Of a stretch of 64,000 nt of DNA, positions 1-8,613 are shown in pieces. The DNA is taken from NCBI RefSeq assembly GCF_032921865.1, contig NZ_CP136684.1, positions 1,656,501 to 1,720,500 on the forward strand, given 5' to 3'. This DNA comes from Thalassospira lucentensis. GTDB taxonomy: Bacteria > Pseudomonadota > Alphaproteobacteria > Rhodospirillales > Thalassospiraceae. Positions within the stretch are counted from its first letter, which is position 1; each line of letters begins with the position of its first letter. The notes under the pieces were generated by a model. That model saw nothing but the letters and a program-made list of their open reading frames with translations. It was not told the DNA's origin and made no database searches. The position numbers and the translations under genes were made by a program.

Positions 1-539
1 AACAGTTCCGGGAACATCCGCATCATGATTTCGCGGTTTTCGAGCATGTAAGACACGCCCGATGGGGTGCGGCAGTTATCTTCCAGCACATAGAAATCAT
101 CAGGCCCGACGCGCACGACATCAACCCCGACAATGTGACTGTAAACCTTCCGCGGCGGATCAATGCCGATCACGGCCGGTTCAAACGCGGCGTTTTTAAA
201 CACCAGATCGGCGGGGATAATCCCGGCCTTGATGATTTCAGCGTTGTGATAGACATCGTAAAGGAAGGTGTTGAGCGCGCGTGCGCGCTGCTTGACGCCG
301 CGTTCAAGCTTGCGCCATTCCGTGGCGGTGAAAATGCGTGGAATAAGATCGAACGGAATGAGCCGTTCCGGATCGCCACCTTCGCCATAGACCGCGAAGG
401 TGATGCCGATTTTGCGAAAGAGTGTTTCTGCCTCAAGTCGCTTCTGCTGGAGGGTCTCGGGCCCGCTGGCCTCCATCCAGTCAACCAGTGCGCGATAAGG
501 TTCGCGTACTTCATCGTTCATCATCATTTCGTTGAACAT
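1..539 (-). CDS. Circularly permuted ATP-grasp family protein (DUF404/DUF407 type), C-terminal part outside window
   Basis: The reading frame starts at an ATG ending at 539 and runs off the left edge, so only about 179 N-terminal residues are visible. It begins MFNEMMMNDEVREPYRAL and contains LIPRIFTATEWRKLERGVKQ, YHNAEIIKAGIIP and VLEDNCRTPSGVSYMLENR, which I recognise as the N-terminal half of the circularly permuted ATP-grasp type 2 family. An AGGGGAG ribosome site lies 6 bases before the ATG. In many genomes this family sits with alpha-E and transglutaminase-like genes in a putative peptide-ligase system; that neighbourhood would be beyond the edge here. Substrate unknown. Annotation rests on motif memory, not a search. 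Confidence 0.75.
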   Translation of the reverse strand, partial: MFNEMMMNDEVREPYRALVDWMEASGPETLQQKRLEAETLFRKIGITFAVYGEGGDPERLIPFDLIPRIFTATEWRKLERGVKQRARALNTFLYDVYHNAEIIKAGIIPADLVFKNAAFEPAVIGIDPPRKVYSHIVGVDVVRVGPDDFYVLEDNCRTPSGVSYMLENREIMMRMFPEL

Positions 540-564
540 GCACACTCCCCTTGCTTATCCTTTG

Positions 565-594
565 ATTAAAGGCGGTGTCGCAAGGGGCGGTCAA
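565..594 (-). promoter_or_regulatory. Candidate sigma-70-type promoter for the ATP-grasp gene
   Basis: On the minus strand a TTGACC -35 (589-594) and a TTTAAT -10 (565-570) are separated by 18 bases, about 25 bases upstream of the start codon at 539. This suggests the gene is transcribed separately from the cobalamin operon that ends at 704. Inference from sequence only. Confidence 0.4.
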
Positions 595-703
595 GCATGT
601 TCACGGTTGAAATGATTCTTTTTTCGGCAAAATAAGGGTTTGATGAAAAATTGAACTGGCGTGTTTTGTTGATTGCGTAAAAAACGGGCGCTTTACAGTT
701 CGG

Positions 704-1465
704 TTACGGTTTTGCCGGCCGCAAGACATGGGTGTGATCGGCGGCATACAGGCGGGAATCGGTGAAATCCTTACGCCCAAAGACCTCGCCCACCATGATC
801 AGGGCGGTCCGTGTTATGCCGCTGCCTTTGACCTTGGCGCGGATATCGCCAAGCGTGCCGTGGATGAATTGCTGATCGGGCCAGGTGACGCGATAAGCAA
901 CCACCACCGGGCAATCCTCGCCGTAATGCGGCACCAGATCACGGACAACATTGACCAGATTATTGACCGACAGATGCACCGCAAGTGTCGCCCGCGAACG
1001 GCCAAGTTCGGCCAGGCTTTCGCCTTCGGGCATGGCGGATGACCGCATGGCGGTGCGCGTCAGGATCACGGTTTGCGAAATATCGGGCAGCGTCAGCTCC
1101 GCCCCCAGTTCGGCGGCGGTGGCGGCATAGGCCGAAACGCCCGGCGTGATGTCATAGGGGATGCCAAGGTCATCAAGCCTGCGGATCTGTTCGGCAATCG
1201 CACCATAGATCGACGGATCACCGGAATGCACGCGCGCGACATCCTGCCCTGCGGCGTGGGCCGTTTCAATCTCGGACAGGATTTCGTCAAGGTTCATTGG
1301 TGCGGTATCAATCACGCGCGCACCATCAGGGGCAGATTTGACGATTTCCTCGGGCACGAGCGATCCGGCATAGAGACAGACCGGACATTTTTCGATCAGT
1401 TTAAGCCCGCGAACGGTGATCAGATCGGGGGCGCCGGGGCCGGCACCGATAAAATGAACGGTCAT
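704..1465 (-). CDS. cobM: Precorrin-4 / cobalt-precorrin-4 C11-methyltransferase
   Basis: SAM-dependent tetrapyrrole methylase that methylates C-11 of the corrin ring precursor in cobalamin synthesis. The 253-residue protein has the family signature GAGPGAPDLITVRG at residues 7-20, SGDPSIYG at 81-88 and PGVSAYAA at 108-115, the usual SAM-binding elements of CobA/CobI/CobJ/CobM-type enzymes; length is normal for CobM/CbiF. It is the last gene of the minus-strand cobalamin operon; its ATG overlaps the TGA of the cbiG-cobJ fusion by one base, implying translational coupling. With CbiG and CbiX in the same operon the natural substrate is probably the cobalt-containing precorrin-4 (CbiF activity), which is inference. 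Confidence 0.93.
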   Translation of the reverse strand: MTVHFIGAGPGAPDLITVRGLKLIEKCPVCLYAGSLVPEEIVKSAPDGARVIDTAPMNLDEILSEIETAHAAGQDVARVHSGDPSIYGAIAEQIRRLDDLGIPYDITPGVSAYAATAAELGAELTLPDISQTVILTRTAMRSSAMPEGESLAELGRSRATLAVHLSVNNLVNVVRDLVPHYGEDCPVVVAYRVTWPDQQFIHGTLGDIRAKVKGSGITRTALIMVGEVFGRKDFTDSRLYAADHTHVLRPAKP

Positions 1466-3420
1466 CAGTTTGCCTTATCGTTTTTGGGTTCATTCTTGGA
1501 GTTATCGAGGCTGTGGACGGGTGCATTGGCTGCGTCCGGGCCCTTTTTGGCATAGCCACGTGGGGTATAGACCCAGCTGTTTTCACCACGTGTGATATGG
1601 CGGCTGTTACTCGATCCGACCAGAACGGTGGTCAGCATATCGACCATGTCGACTTCAAGTTTGGCAAGCGGAACGACCGTGATTTCCTCGTCTGGGCGAC
1701 CAAGCTGCCGACCCAAAACAACTGGTGTTTCCGGCCCGCGGTATTCAAGCAGGATATCACGCGCCTGTGCCAGAAGATCACGGCGGCGTTTGGATACCGG
1801 ATTATAGAAGGCAATGACAAAATCACCCTCGCCCGCGGCCTTGAGGCGGCGCAGGATATCTTCGCGCGGGGTCAGAAGGTCAGAAAGCGATATCGCGCAG
1901 AAATCATGCCCCAGTGGCGCACCGATCCGCGATGCGGCGGCCTGAAGGGCGGAAATGCCCGGCGATACCTGCACGGCAACGCGGTTCCAGTCAGAACGAT
2001 TTTCGCGATCAAGCAGTTCGAACACAAGTGTCGCCAGCGCATAAATCCCGGCATCGCCGGACCCGATCAGGGCGACGTCCCTGCCAGTGGCGGCCAGTTC
2101 AAGTGCGTGTCGGGCACGGGCTTCTTCGGCACCAAGGTCGGAATGATGGCAGGATTTGCCGTCAATCAGCGGTCCCAGCAGATCAAGATACATCTGATAG
2201 CCGACAATATCGGTGGCGCGCGAAATCAGGCTACTGGCTTCGGGGCTGCGCCAGCCGGGCTGTCCAGGGCCGATGCCGACAATCGACAAACGTCCCTGTG
2301 GACGACCGGATTGCATCGGGTCGATATCATTGCTGGCAAGCCCGATGGCACAGGTGGCCCGTTTTGATTTCTGTTTCGAAACGATCAGGGTGCCGTCCTT
2401 GCCGACCATGGCAAGTGCCGCGCCCTCGGCAACGCCGTGGCAGCCGGTTTCGGCAAAGACAATGTCGGACGGATTGGCAAGGCGGGGGGCTTCGGCTTCC
2501 AATGTTTCAGCGTCATAAAAACGTGCCGGGACGCCCAGATGATCGGCCAGTGCGTGAACAGCGGCTTCATCGGCCTTGAGATCGATGGATGCCACGCAGG
2601 CAACGCTTTGCGCGCTCAGGCCATTTTCGGCAAGAGTTTCGGTTGCGAGTTTGATCAGCTCGTCCGGTTCGCAATGACGTTCGCATCCGACGCCAAGCGC
2701 CAGAACCGGCGGGTGATAGACAATCTCGTGATTGTTCCTGTCGTCGCTATTCATTTCCATCGCCTTGGCGGTGGCGCGAATGACGACCTTGCCGGTGTCG
2801 TTGCGTTCGATATTGCTGTTGGTTAGCCAAGCGGCTGATCCTGCCTCAATCTCGAACCGGGCGGTTTCACCGGCCAGAAGGGCGGCAGTGGCCGGTTTGG
2901 CGGCCTGCGGATTGGCAAGATGCCAGCCGACGGGGGGCTCATCAAGGGCCAGTCCCAGCATCGCATCGCCGGGCGTGGTGATCGCCGCCTGCCCGCCCAG
3001 CCGTTCGGCCAGATCGCGTGCCAGCCGATTGCCGCCGTGATGGCCGCCCAGAAGCGGAATAAAGGTGCTGCCGGCTTCGTCGACGGCGATGACCGCCGCA
3101 TCCTGCCATTTACCGGCCAGAAGCGGTGCCAGTGCGCGGATCAGAATGCCTGATGCGCAAACACCGATAATCACATGATCGGCCGAAAATGTTTGTTGCA
3201 GATGTGTAATGGTATCATCGAACGCGACATCGACATCGCTTATCGAAACGCGCGTGCGCAGGCCGTGGACTGATGCACCCTGCAGGTTTGCGGCAATGCG
3301 TTTGGCGGTGGCAAGGGCGCGCTGTGTCAGACAGATGACCGCAATCGGCGCAATCGGGTCCGTCGGCAGGATCGGGTTGGTCGTGCTGGCGTCGGGGGAA
3401 TTCGGGGTCGTCATCGCCAT
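1465..3420 (-). CDS. cbiG-cobJ: Fused cobalt-precorrin-5A hydrolase (CbiG) and precorrin-3B C17-methyltransferase (CobJ)
   Basis: A 651-residue two-enzyme fusion. Residues about 24-360 are CbiG: the N-terminal part has VCASGILIRALAP and GGHHGGN (125-131), followed by a linker and the CobE/CbiG C-terminal domain with LGVGCERHC (242-250) and ETGCHGVAEGAAL (324-336). Residues about 376-630 are a CobJ/CbiH methylase with VGIGPGQPGW (381-390) and GSGDAGIYALA. CbiJ/CobJ contracts the ring with C-17 methylation; CbiG opens the delta-lactone and releases the two-carbon fragment, a step of the oxygen-independent route. The start (GCGATGGCGATG) overlaps the 3' end of cobI by ten bases. An internal ATG two codons later is also possible. 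The fusion order CbiG then CobJ is known in other bacteria. Confidence 0.92.
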   Translation of the reverse strand: MAMTTPNSPDASTTNPILPTDPIAPIAVICLTQRALATAKRIAANLQGASVHGLRTRVSISDVDVAFDDTITHLQQTFSADHVIIGVCASGILIRALAPLLAGKWQDAAVIAVDEAGSTFIPLLGGHHGGNRLARDLAERLGGQAAITTPGDAMLGLALDEPPVGWHLANPQAAKPATAALLAGETARFEIEAGSAAWLTNSNIERNDTGKVVIRATAKAMEMNSDDRNNHEIVYHPPVLALGVGCERHCEPDELIKLATETLAENGLSAQSVACVASIDLKADEAAVHALADHLGVPARFYDAETLEAEAPRLANPSDIVFAETGCHGVAEGAALAMVGKDGTLIVSKQKSKRATCAIGLASNDIDPMQSGRPQGRLSIVGIGPGQPGWRSPEASSLISRATDIVGYQMYLDLLGPLIDGKSCHHSDLGAEEARARHALELAATGRDVALIGSGDAGIYALATLVFELLDRENRSDWNRVAVQVSPGISALQAAASRIGAPLGHDFCAISLSDLLTPREDILRRLKAAGEGDFVIAFYNPVSKRRRDLLAQARDILLEYRGPETPVVLGRQLGRPDEEITVVPLAKLEVDMVDMLTTVLVGSSNSRHITRGENSWVYTPRGYAKKGPDAANAPVHSLDNSKNEPKNDKAN

Positions 3421-4151
3421 GCATCTCCGCGACGGTGGATCAGGATCATCGAGAAATAGGGTGCGATGGTATCTTCCGGAAGGTCACCAAGCGGTACCAT
3501 TTTCTGGGTTTCAAGCGTCGCGCGTTCGATATAGCGCGCCCGGCCGGTCAGGCCAAGTTCTTCGATCACCTTGCGGACCTTGGCGAAGTGGCGGCCAAGT
3601 TTGATGATGGCGGCCGCATCGGTATCGCCAAGCTGCGCGCGCAGCCGTTCTTCGGATAAGGGTCCCGGAATGACCTGCAACACATCGTTTCTGGCGGCAA
3701 GCGGTGCGCCAAGCTGGGCGGCGCAGGCCATCATTGAACTGACACCCGGCACGGTTTGAACCGGATGCCCTGCCTCGGCCAGGCGGCCAAACAGATACAT
3801 GAAGCTGCCATAAAAGAACGGATCGCCTTCGCACAGGACGGCAACGCTTTTTCCGGCTTTCAGATATTCGCCGATTTCAAGGGCGGCGGCATCATAGATC
3901 GGGTCGGCGGGCTGGCCCATGGTGATGCGAATGGCAATTTCGATCCGGCCATCGGGGACATGCGGGGCGACGATCTGGCGGGCCAGACTGGCACCGTCTT
4001 CGAGGGCGGGATAGGCAATCACATCTGCCTTTTGCAGGATGTTATAGGCTTTGAGCGTGATCAGGTCGGGTTCGCCCGGCCCGATGCCAAGGCCATAGGC
4101 CGTACCCGCCACGGGTAATGCGCTGGCGGGTGTGATGGCCGCGTCGCTCAT
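3411..4151 (-). CDS. cobI: Precorrin-2 / cobalt-factor II C20-methyltransferase
   Basis: Adds the C-20 methyl group to precorrin-2 or its cobalt form. The 246-residue protein carries the tetrapyrrole-methylase motif GIGPGEPDLITLKA (22-35) and EGDPFFYG (108-115), which is characteristic of CobI/CbiL. It overlaps cobL upstream by four bases (ATGA) and the cbiG-cobJ fusion downstream by ten, so it sits tightly inside the operon. Because CbiX is encoded at the head of the same operon, cobalt-factor II/cobalt-sirohydrochlorin is the likelier substrate (CbiL-type activity); sequence alone does not separate the two. Confidence 0.93.
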   Translation of the reverse strand: MSDAAITPASALPVAGTAYGLGIGPGEPDLITLKAYNILQKADVIAYPALEDGASLARQIVAPHVPDGRIEIAIRITMGQPADPIYDAAALEIGEYLKAGKSVAVLCEGDPFFYGSFMYLFGRLAEAGHPVQTVPGVSSMMACAAQLGAPLAARNDVLQVIPGPLSEERLRAQLGDTDAAAIIKLGRHFAKVRKVIEELGLTGRARYIERATLETQKMVPLGDLPEDTIAPYFSMILIHRRGDAWR

Positions 4152-5401
4152 ACTTTTACTCCGACATAGTGGGTGACGGGGGCAAGGTTGCTCCAGCCCC
4201 TGAAACTGCCGCGTGGAACCAGCCGGGAAACAGACAGGCGCGACAGGGTGCCACCCTTTTTATTATAGAACCGTAATAATTCTTCTTCGCCTTCCAGCGT
4301 GACCGTATTGGCCACCAGCCGCCCATGCATCGGCAGGATATCCCAGCACCGATCCATCAGACCGGGGGTCGTAATACCGCCGCCGACAAAAATCGCATCA
4401 GGTGTAGGGAGCTGATCGGCGAAGGCAATTGCGTCCTCGATTGCCTTTTGGCGGATGACCAGATCGGGTGTGCCAAGGCGGATGGCATTCTTGCCGATCA
4501 GATTGCACCGTTTTACATCGCGTTCAATGGCGATGGCCTGACCGCCAGCACGCATCCATTCAATGGAAATCGAACCGCAGCCGGCCCCCAGATCCCAAAG
4601 CATGGCGTCGCGCCATGGCGCAAGGGATGCCAGTGTCTGGGCGCGAATTTCCGATTTGGTGATCATGCCGTCATGGATGAAGGCATCATCGGGCAGACCA
4701 GCACCATTGCCCAGAACGCGGCTTTTGGGCCCGGCCACCAGATCAATCATGATCAGGTTTAGCGGATCGACCGGTTTGACATCGGGCATTGAGGTTGCGG
4801 TGGATTGCCATGTCTGTGCGGTTTGGGTGGTGATGCGTTCCTGTGTGCCGCCCAGCCGTTCGCAAATCGTCATTTGGCTTTGATCGTAGCCGGCTTCGCA
4901 CAGCATAACCGCCACCAGTGCAGGGGTACTGCCATCGGCACTAAGCGCGATCAGTTTACCGCGCGGGCGCAGGCGCGATCGCAGGATTTCCGGTTCGCGC
5001 CCGTGCAACGTGATCACATCGCATTCGGCAAGTGCCCAGCCCATGCGGGCGGCTGCCAGACTGATGCTGGAGGGATGCGGGATTACGGTAATTGATTTGG
5101 AACCGAAATAATTGACAAGTGTGTTGCCGACACCAAAGAACATTGGGTCGCCACTGGCCAGGATAACCGGGTTCTGATCAAGGCAATCCTCGATCAGGGG
5201 CATATTGGCTTCGAACGGGGTAATCCAGCTGTTCTGGATGGCAATATTTGATCCAGGCAGCATGGCGATATGGCGTTTGCCGCCAAAGATCACGCTGGCG
5301 GTTTCAAGTATCTGACGGGCAATCGTGCTTAGTCCGTCATAACCGTCTTCGCCAATACCGATCACGGTGATTTTGCCGTTTAGGGGTGATTGTTCGTTCA
5401 T
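4148..5401 (-). CDS. cobL: Precorrin-6B/6Y C5,15-methyltransferase (decarboxylating), CbiE-CbiT fusion
   Basis: Bifunctional enzyme that methylates C-5 and C-15 and decarboxylates the C-12 acetate. Of 417 residues, 1 to about 215 form the CbiE tetrapyrrole methylase (VIGIGEDGYDGLS at 13-25, LASGDPMFFG at 81-90) and about 240-417 form the CbiT Rossmann methyltransferase, with the SAM-binding motif DLGAGCGSISIEW at 270-282 and a later FVGGG. The ATG overlaps the cobH stop by four bases (ATGA-type). The length matches aerobic-type CobL fusions. Confidence 0.93.
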   Translation of the reverse strand: MNEQSPLNGKITVIGIGEDGYDGLSTIARQILETASVIFGGKRHIAMLPGSNIAIQNSWITPFEANMPLIEDCLDQNPVILASGDPMFFGVGNTLVNYFGSKSITVIPHPSSISLAAARMGWALAECDVITLHGREPEILRSRLRPRGKLIALSADGSTPALVAVMLCEAGYDQSQMTICERLGGTQERITTQTAQTWQSTATSMPDVKPVDPLNLIMIDLVAGPKSRVLGNGAGLPDDAFIHDGMITKSEIRAQTLASLAPWRDAMLWDLGAGCGSISIEWMRAGGQAIAIERDVKRCNLIGKNAIRLGTPDLVIRQKAIEDAIAFADQLPTPDAIFVGGGITTPGLMDRCWDILPMHGRLVANTVTLEGEEELLRFYNKKGGTLSRLSVSRLVPRGSFRGWSNLAPVTHYVGVKV

Positions 5402-6090
5402 TTGCCATCCCCTTTGTCAGCGCCGCTGGGGTTTGCGGTCGTGCCATCCGGTGTCTGCCCCGGCGCTGCAAGGCGCGCCAATGCGTTGAGCGTTGCCGCA
5501 GTAACCGCACTGCCGCCAAACCGGCCGCGTAATGTGGCGAAGGGGATGTCACCGGCATGGGCAATCAGGGCTTCCTTGCTTTCCTCGGCCCCGACAAAGC
5601 CCACCGGCATGCCGATGATCAGTGCCGGTTTCGCCAGACGGTTCGAAATCAGAGCTTCGAGCAGATGAAAAAGCGCGGTTGGTGCATTGCCGATGGCAAT
5701 TATTGCACCATCGATATGATCTGCCCAGTCTTCGATGGCAGCGGCCGATCGTGTAGTGCCAAGTTTGCCCGCGCGTTCAGCATTGCCATCTGCATTCAGT
5801 GTGCAAATGATCGGATTATCGGCGGGCAACAGGCGGGAAATGATCCCCTGACGGACCATTTCCGCGTCACACAAGATCGGCTTTCCCTTTTGCAGGGCGC
5901 CTATTGCAGCAGGTGCGACATTTTCGCCAAATGCAATTTTATCGGAAATTTCAACCATGCCGCAGGCATGAATGATCCGCACGGCAACCGGCCGCAATTC
6001 TTCCGGAAAGCGGGCGAGATCGGCTTCGGCTTCGATGGTTGCAAAGCTTTGCCGATAGATTTCCTGCGGGTCCCGCAGATAGTCGAACAT
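5398..6090 (-). CDS. cobH: Precorrin-8X methylmutase
   Basis: Moves the methyl group from C-11 to C-12 to form hydrogenobyrinic acid or cobyrinic acid. The 230-residue protein has the catalytic segment VAVRIIHACGMVEIS with the active-site histidine at 41 and the CDAEMVRQGI segment typical of CobH/CbiC. An AAAGGCG-type ribosome site precedes the ATG. It is the second gene of the operon, 36 bases after cbiX, and overlaps cobL by four bases. Confidence 0.93.
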   Translation of the reverse strand: MFDYLRDPQEIYRQSFATIEAEADLARFPEELRPVAVRIIHACGMVEISDKIAFGENVAPAAIGALQKGKPILCDAEMVRQGIISRLLPADNPIICTLNADGNAERAGKLGTTRSAAAIEDWADHIDGAIIAIGNAPTALFHLLEALISNRLAKPALIIGMPVGFVGAEESKEALIAHAGDIPFATLRGRFGGSAVTAATLNALARLAAPGQTPDGTTANPSGADKGDGK

Positions 6091-6126
6091 CGCCGCGCCT
6101 TTCGCAAAGGAACGAAGGGCGACCGG

Positions 6127-7173
6127 TCAGGAGCCGGTCGCCTTGTTGACATCATGGGCATGATCGTGGGCGTGGTCATGTGTATGGCTGTGCCCATGAT
6201 CGTGTGAATGATCATGTGAATGACTGTGGGAATGCCCATGTCCGTGATGGTGCCCATGAGCATGTCCATGACTGTGGCCGTGGCTATGCCCGTCTGTACC
6301 GATTCCCATCACATGGTGATGGTGGCCGACCTGGGCTGTGCCGACATCACCTTCGAACCCGATGATCTGTTCGCGGTATTTGCACAGCTGACAGTTCATG
6401 TTGTTTTCGCCGGTATCGATCTCGGCCAGACGTTCGGCAAAGCTTTCCAGCACCAGTGGATGATCGCGCAGATATTCCGCCTTGATGAATTCGACATCGG
6501 GGAATTCGGCGGCAACTTCGTCGGTGTGGGTGTAAATCCGGTCGATCAGGATGCCTGCAAACAGGAAATACGGGAAGACCACCACACGCTTGTAACCAAG
6601 CTTCATGGCTTCGCGCAGGCCAACATTGACGCGTGGATGCGCAACACCGGAATAGCTGATTTCGGTACGACCGAAACCAAGACCTTCCTGCAGCATGCGG
6701 GCGACCTTATAGACGTTTGAATTGGCATCCGGATCATTGGTGCCACGACCGACGACCATCAGAAGGGTGTCCTTGCGCGTGATGCCATCATCAGCCGTTG
6801 CAAGGGCTTCTTCGATGCGATCAGCACTTGCGCGCAGAAGCTTAGGATCAATCGCCAGATCGCGACCGAATTTCACGTCGATATCAGGGTTTTCATGGGC
6901 GAAGTTGTTCACCTCGCTTGGCAGGTCGTTTTTGACGTGACCGGCGGCAAACAGCATGCCCGGAAGCGCGTAGATTTTCTTGTGGCCCATGGCTTTGAGT
7001 TTTTCAAAGCCGTCACGCAGGATCGGGTGGGCAAATTCGAGAAAGCCGCTTTCGACATCATAATCGGCCAGATGGGTCTGCTTCATTGTTTCAACCATGG
7101 CGTTGAACTGTGAAACAGCGCGCTCATCACGCGAACCGTGTCCGCAAATCATTACGGCGCCTTTGGGGGACAT
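6127..7173 (-). CDS. cbiX: Long-form sirohydrochlorin cobaltochelatase with MXCXXC cluster motif and long His-rich tail
   Basis: Inserts cobalt into sirohydrochlorin, the first committed step of the cobalt-early route. Two chelatase halves are visible: GHGSRDE (11-17) with a downstream FAAGHVKND, and VVGRGTNDPD (140-149). They are followed by MNCQLC (259-264), the MXCXXC motif that binds an iron-sulfur centre in CbiX-long proteins, and a 58-residue tail (284-341) with about 28 histidines alternating with Ser, Gly, Asp and Ala. I chose the ATG at 7173 because an AAAGGAG ribosome site lies about ten bases upstream; the longer frame to 7221 lacks one. The tail is a likely cobalt store or delivery element (inference). 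It heads the minus-strand cobalamin operon. No cobalamin riboswitch is visible upstream. Confidence 0.9.
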   Translation of the reverse strand: MSPKGAVMICGHGSRDERAVSQFNAMVETMKQTHLADYDVESGFLEFAHPILRDGFEKLKAMGHKKIYALPGMLFAAGHVKNDLPSEVNNFAHENPDIDVKFGRDLAIDPKLLRASADRIEEALATADDGITRKDTLLMVVGRGTNDPDANSNVYKVARMLQEGLGFGRTEISYSGVAHPRVNVGLREAMKLGYKRVVVFPYFLFAGILIDRIYTHTDEVAAEFPDVEFIKAEYLRDHPLVLESFAERLAEIDTGENNMNCQLCKYREQIIGFEGDVGTAQVGHHHHVMGIGTDGHSHGHSHGHAHGHHHGHGHSHSHSHDHSHDHGHSHTHDHAHDHAHDVNKATGS

Positions 7174-7554
7174 AAAAGGCTGCTCCTTTGTCTCTCTCGT
7201 GTTTTTGTGCATGACGGTCACAAACCGCCACGGTACCCGATGCCACCCCCGTTTTCACCGATTGGCCTGCGGAATGCAAGCCGCAGCTGATTGAACAATG
7301 GTCGCGAGGGTAGACAGGAATGGAAATACAAACTGTTGTGGTCCGTTTTACGGACGTTTGCAGATGTTGTGGTGATGCACCTTGCCGCTCGAAACGCGGA
7401 TAGGGATGGGGACGGCCTCCTGACGTCGGATGTTAAACATGATAGTCAACATTGTTATGAAGAAAAAATAAAAAGTATGAAATCGCTTCTATCAAAGCCG
7501 GGTCGGATTGGCAAATCGTGCCGTTCGTTCAGACGGTTGCCCGTTTAACATCGT
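7174..7554. other. Divergent intergenic region cbiX / cobD
   Basis: This 381-base gap must hold the promoters of both the minus-strand cbiX operon and plus-strand cobD. I searched it for the cobalamin riboswitch core (the AGCCAGGAAACC-type box and the CCCGCAACTG segment) on both strands and found neither. It has two short inverted repeats: TGCGG/CCGCA within 7268-7285, and GTCCG-TTTTA-CGGAC at 7341-7355. Either could be a regulator site. No convincing gene lies in it. Confidence 0.5.
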
Positions 7555-8613
7555 ATGAGCATTGACGGGAATACGTGCGCAACGCACATTGCCGCAATGG
7601 AAACCGCGATCCTTCAATTTCTGATCCCGCAGCCCGGTTTTACGGGCCCGCTTTTCACCGTGCTGGTACTGGCGCTGGTGCTGGATGCCGTTTTTGGTGA
7701 TTTTCCGTGGCTGTTCGGGCGGGTACCGCATCCGGTGGTCTGGATTGGCAATTTGATTGCGTGGTTTGAAAAACGCCTGAACAAATCGCGATATGGCAAC
7801 AGTACCCGCTTTTTACGCGGAAGCCTTACCAGTCTGGCGGTCATTGCCTGTGCGACGGTGTTTGGTGGCGTTATCCAGCTGATATCCTCGTTTGGCGGTA
7901 TTTTCCGGTTTGCCGACATTCTGCTGCTTGCCATCCTGATTGCGCAAAAGGGGCTTTATCAGCATGTCAAAGCGGTTTCGGTTGCTTTAAAGCGTGATGG
8001 TCTTACGGGGGGACGGGCGGCGGTTTCGATGATTGTCGGGCGTGATCCGCAATCGCTTGATCAGGCCGGGGTCAGCCGGGCGGCGATTGAAAGCTGTGCG
8101 GAAAACTTTTCGGACGGTGTGGCCGCCCCCCTGTTCTGGTACGTGCTGGGCGGGCCGATCGGGCTTTGTGCCTATAAGGCGATCAATACGCTTGATTCCA
8201 TGATCGGTCATCGCAGTGACCGTTATCTTTATTTTGGCAGGTTCGCGGCCCGTCTTGATGATGTTGTGAACTTTATTCCGGCACGGATTGCCGGTGGGGT
8301 GATCTGCCTGGCCGCCGTGATAGGCCGCAAAACTTCCGGTGCGCATGCCTGGAAAATAATGCTGCGCGATGCGTCAAAGCACAAATCGCCGAACGCCGGA
8401 TGGCAGGAAGCGGCTTTTGCCGGGGCGCTTGACCTGTCGCTTGCCGGGCCGCGCCAATACGGCGCGGAACTGGTCGAGGATCCCTATATTGGCGATGGCA
8501 GGCGGGATGCCGATGCCAGCGATATCGACCGCGCACTTAAGCTTTACACCACGTCCTGCATTCTGAACGCGGCATGGCCGGTGGTGTTGAAGATGATGTG
8601 GGTTTCGCTATGA
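7555..8613 (+). CDS. cobD: Adenosylcobinamide-phosphate synthase, membrane protein
   Basis: CobD/CbiB attaches aminopropanol (phosphate) to adenosylcobyric acid. The 352-residue polytopic protein has the family elements LVLDAVFGDFPWLFGRVPHPV near the N-terminus, GRDPQSLD, the conserved AIESCAENFSDGVAAPLFWY stretch, and NTLDSMIGHRSDRY. Several hydrophobic helices are evident. The start is uncertain: the first ATG at 7555 and the second at 7597 (METAIL) both lack a clear ribosome site, and the second would give a more usual length. Its stop overlaps the next gene by ATGA. It is divergent from the cbiX operon. Confidence 0.92.
   Translation: MSIDGNTCATHIAAMETAILQFLIPQPGFTGPLFTVLVLALVLDAVFGDFPWLFGRVPHPVVWIGNLIAWFEKRLNKSRYGNSTRFLRGSLTSLAVIACATVFGGVIQLISSFGGIFRFADILLLAILIAQKGLYQHVKAVSVALKRDGLTGGRAAVSMIVGRDPQSLDQAGVSRAAIESCAENFSDGVAAPLFWYVLGGPIGLCAYKAINTLDSMIGHRSDRYLYFGRFAARLDDVVNFIPARIAGGVICLAAVIGRKTSGAHAWKIMLRDASKHKSPNAGWQEAAFAGALDLSLAGPRQYGAELVEDPYIGDGRRDADASDIDRALKLYTTSCILNAAWPVVLKMMWVSL

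Noticed and set aside
135..569. Open frame on the plus strand across the ATP-grasp gene
   Set aside because: It is antisense to a well-supported minus-strand gene and has no ribosome site or recognisable motif.
1513..2367. Long plus-strand frame opposite the cbiG-cobJ fusion
   Set aside because: Antisense shadow: no family motif, and the opposite strand encodes conserved CbiG/CobJ residues throughout.
6220..6720. Plus-strand frame across the CbiX histidine tail
   Set aside because: Antisense shadow created by the repetitive His/Asp/Gly codons of CbiX.
7174..7554. Cobalamin riboswitch upstream of cbiX or cobD
   Set aside because: The core B12 box and the CCCGCAACTG segment were looked for on both strands and are absent.
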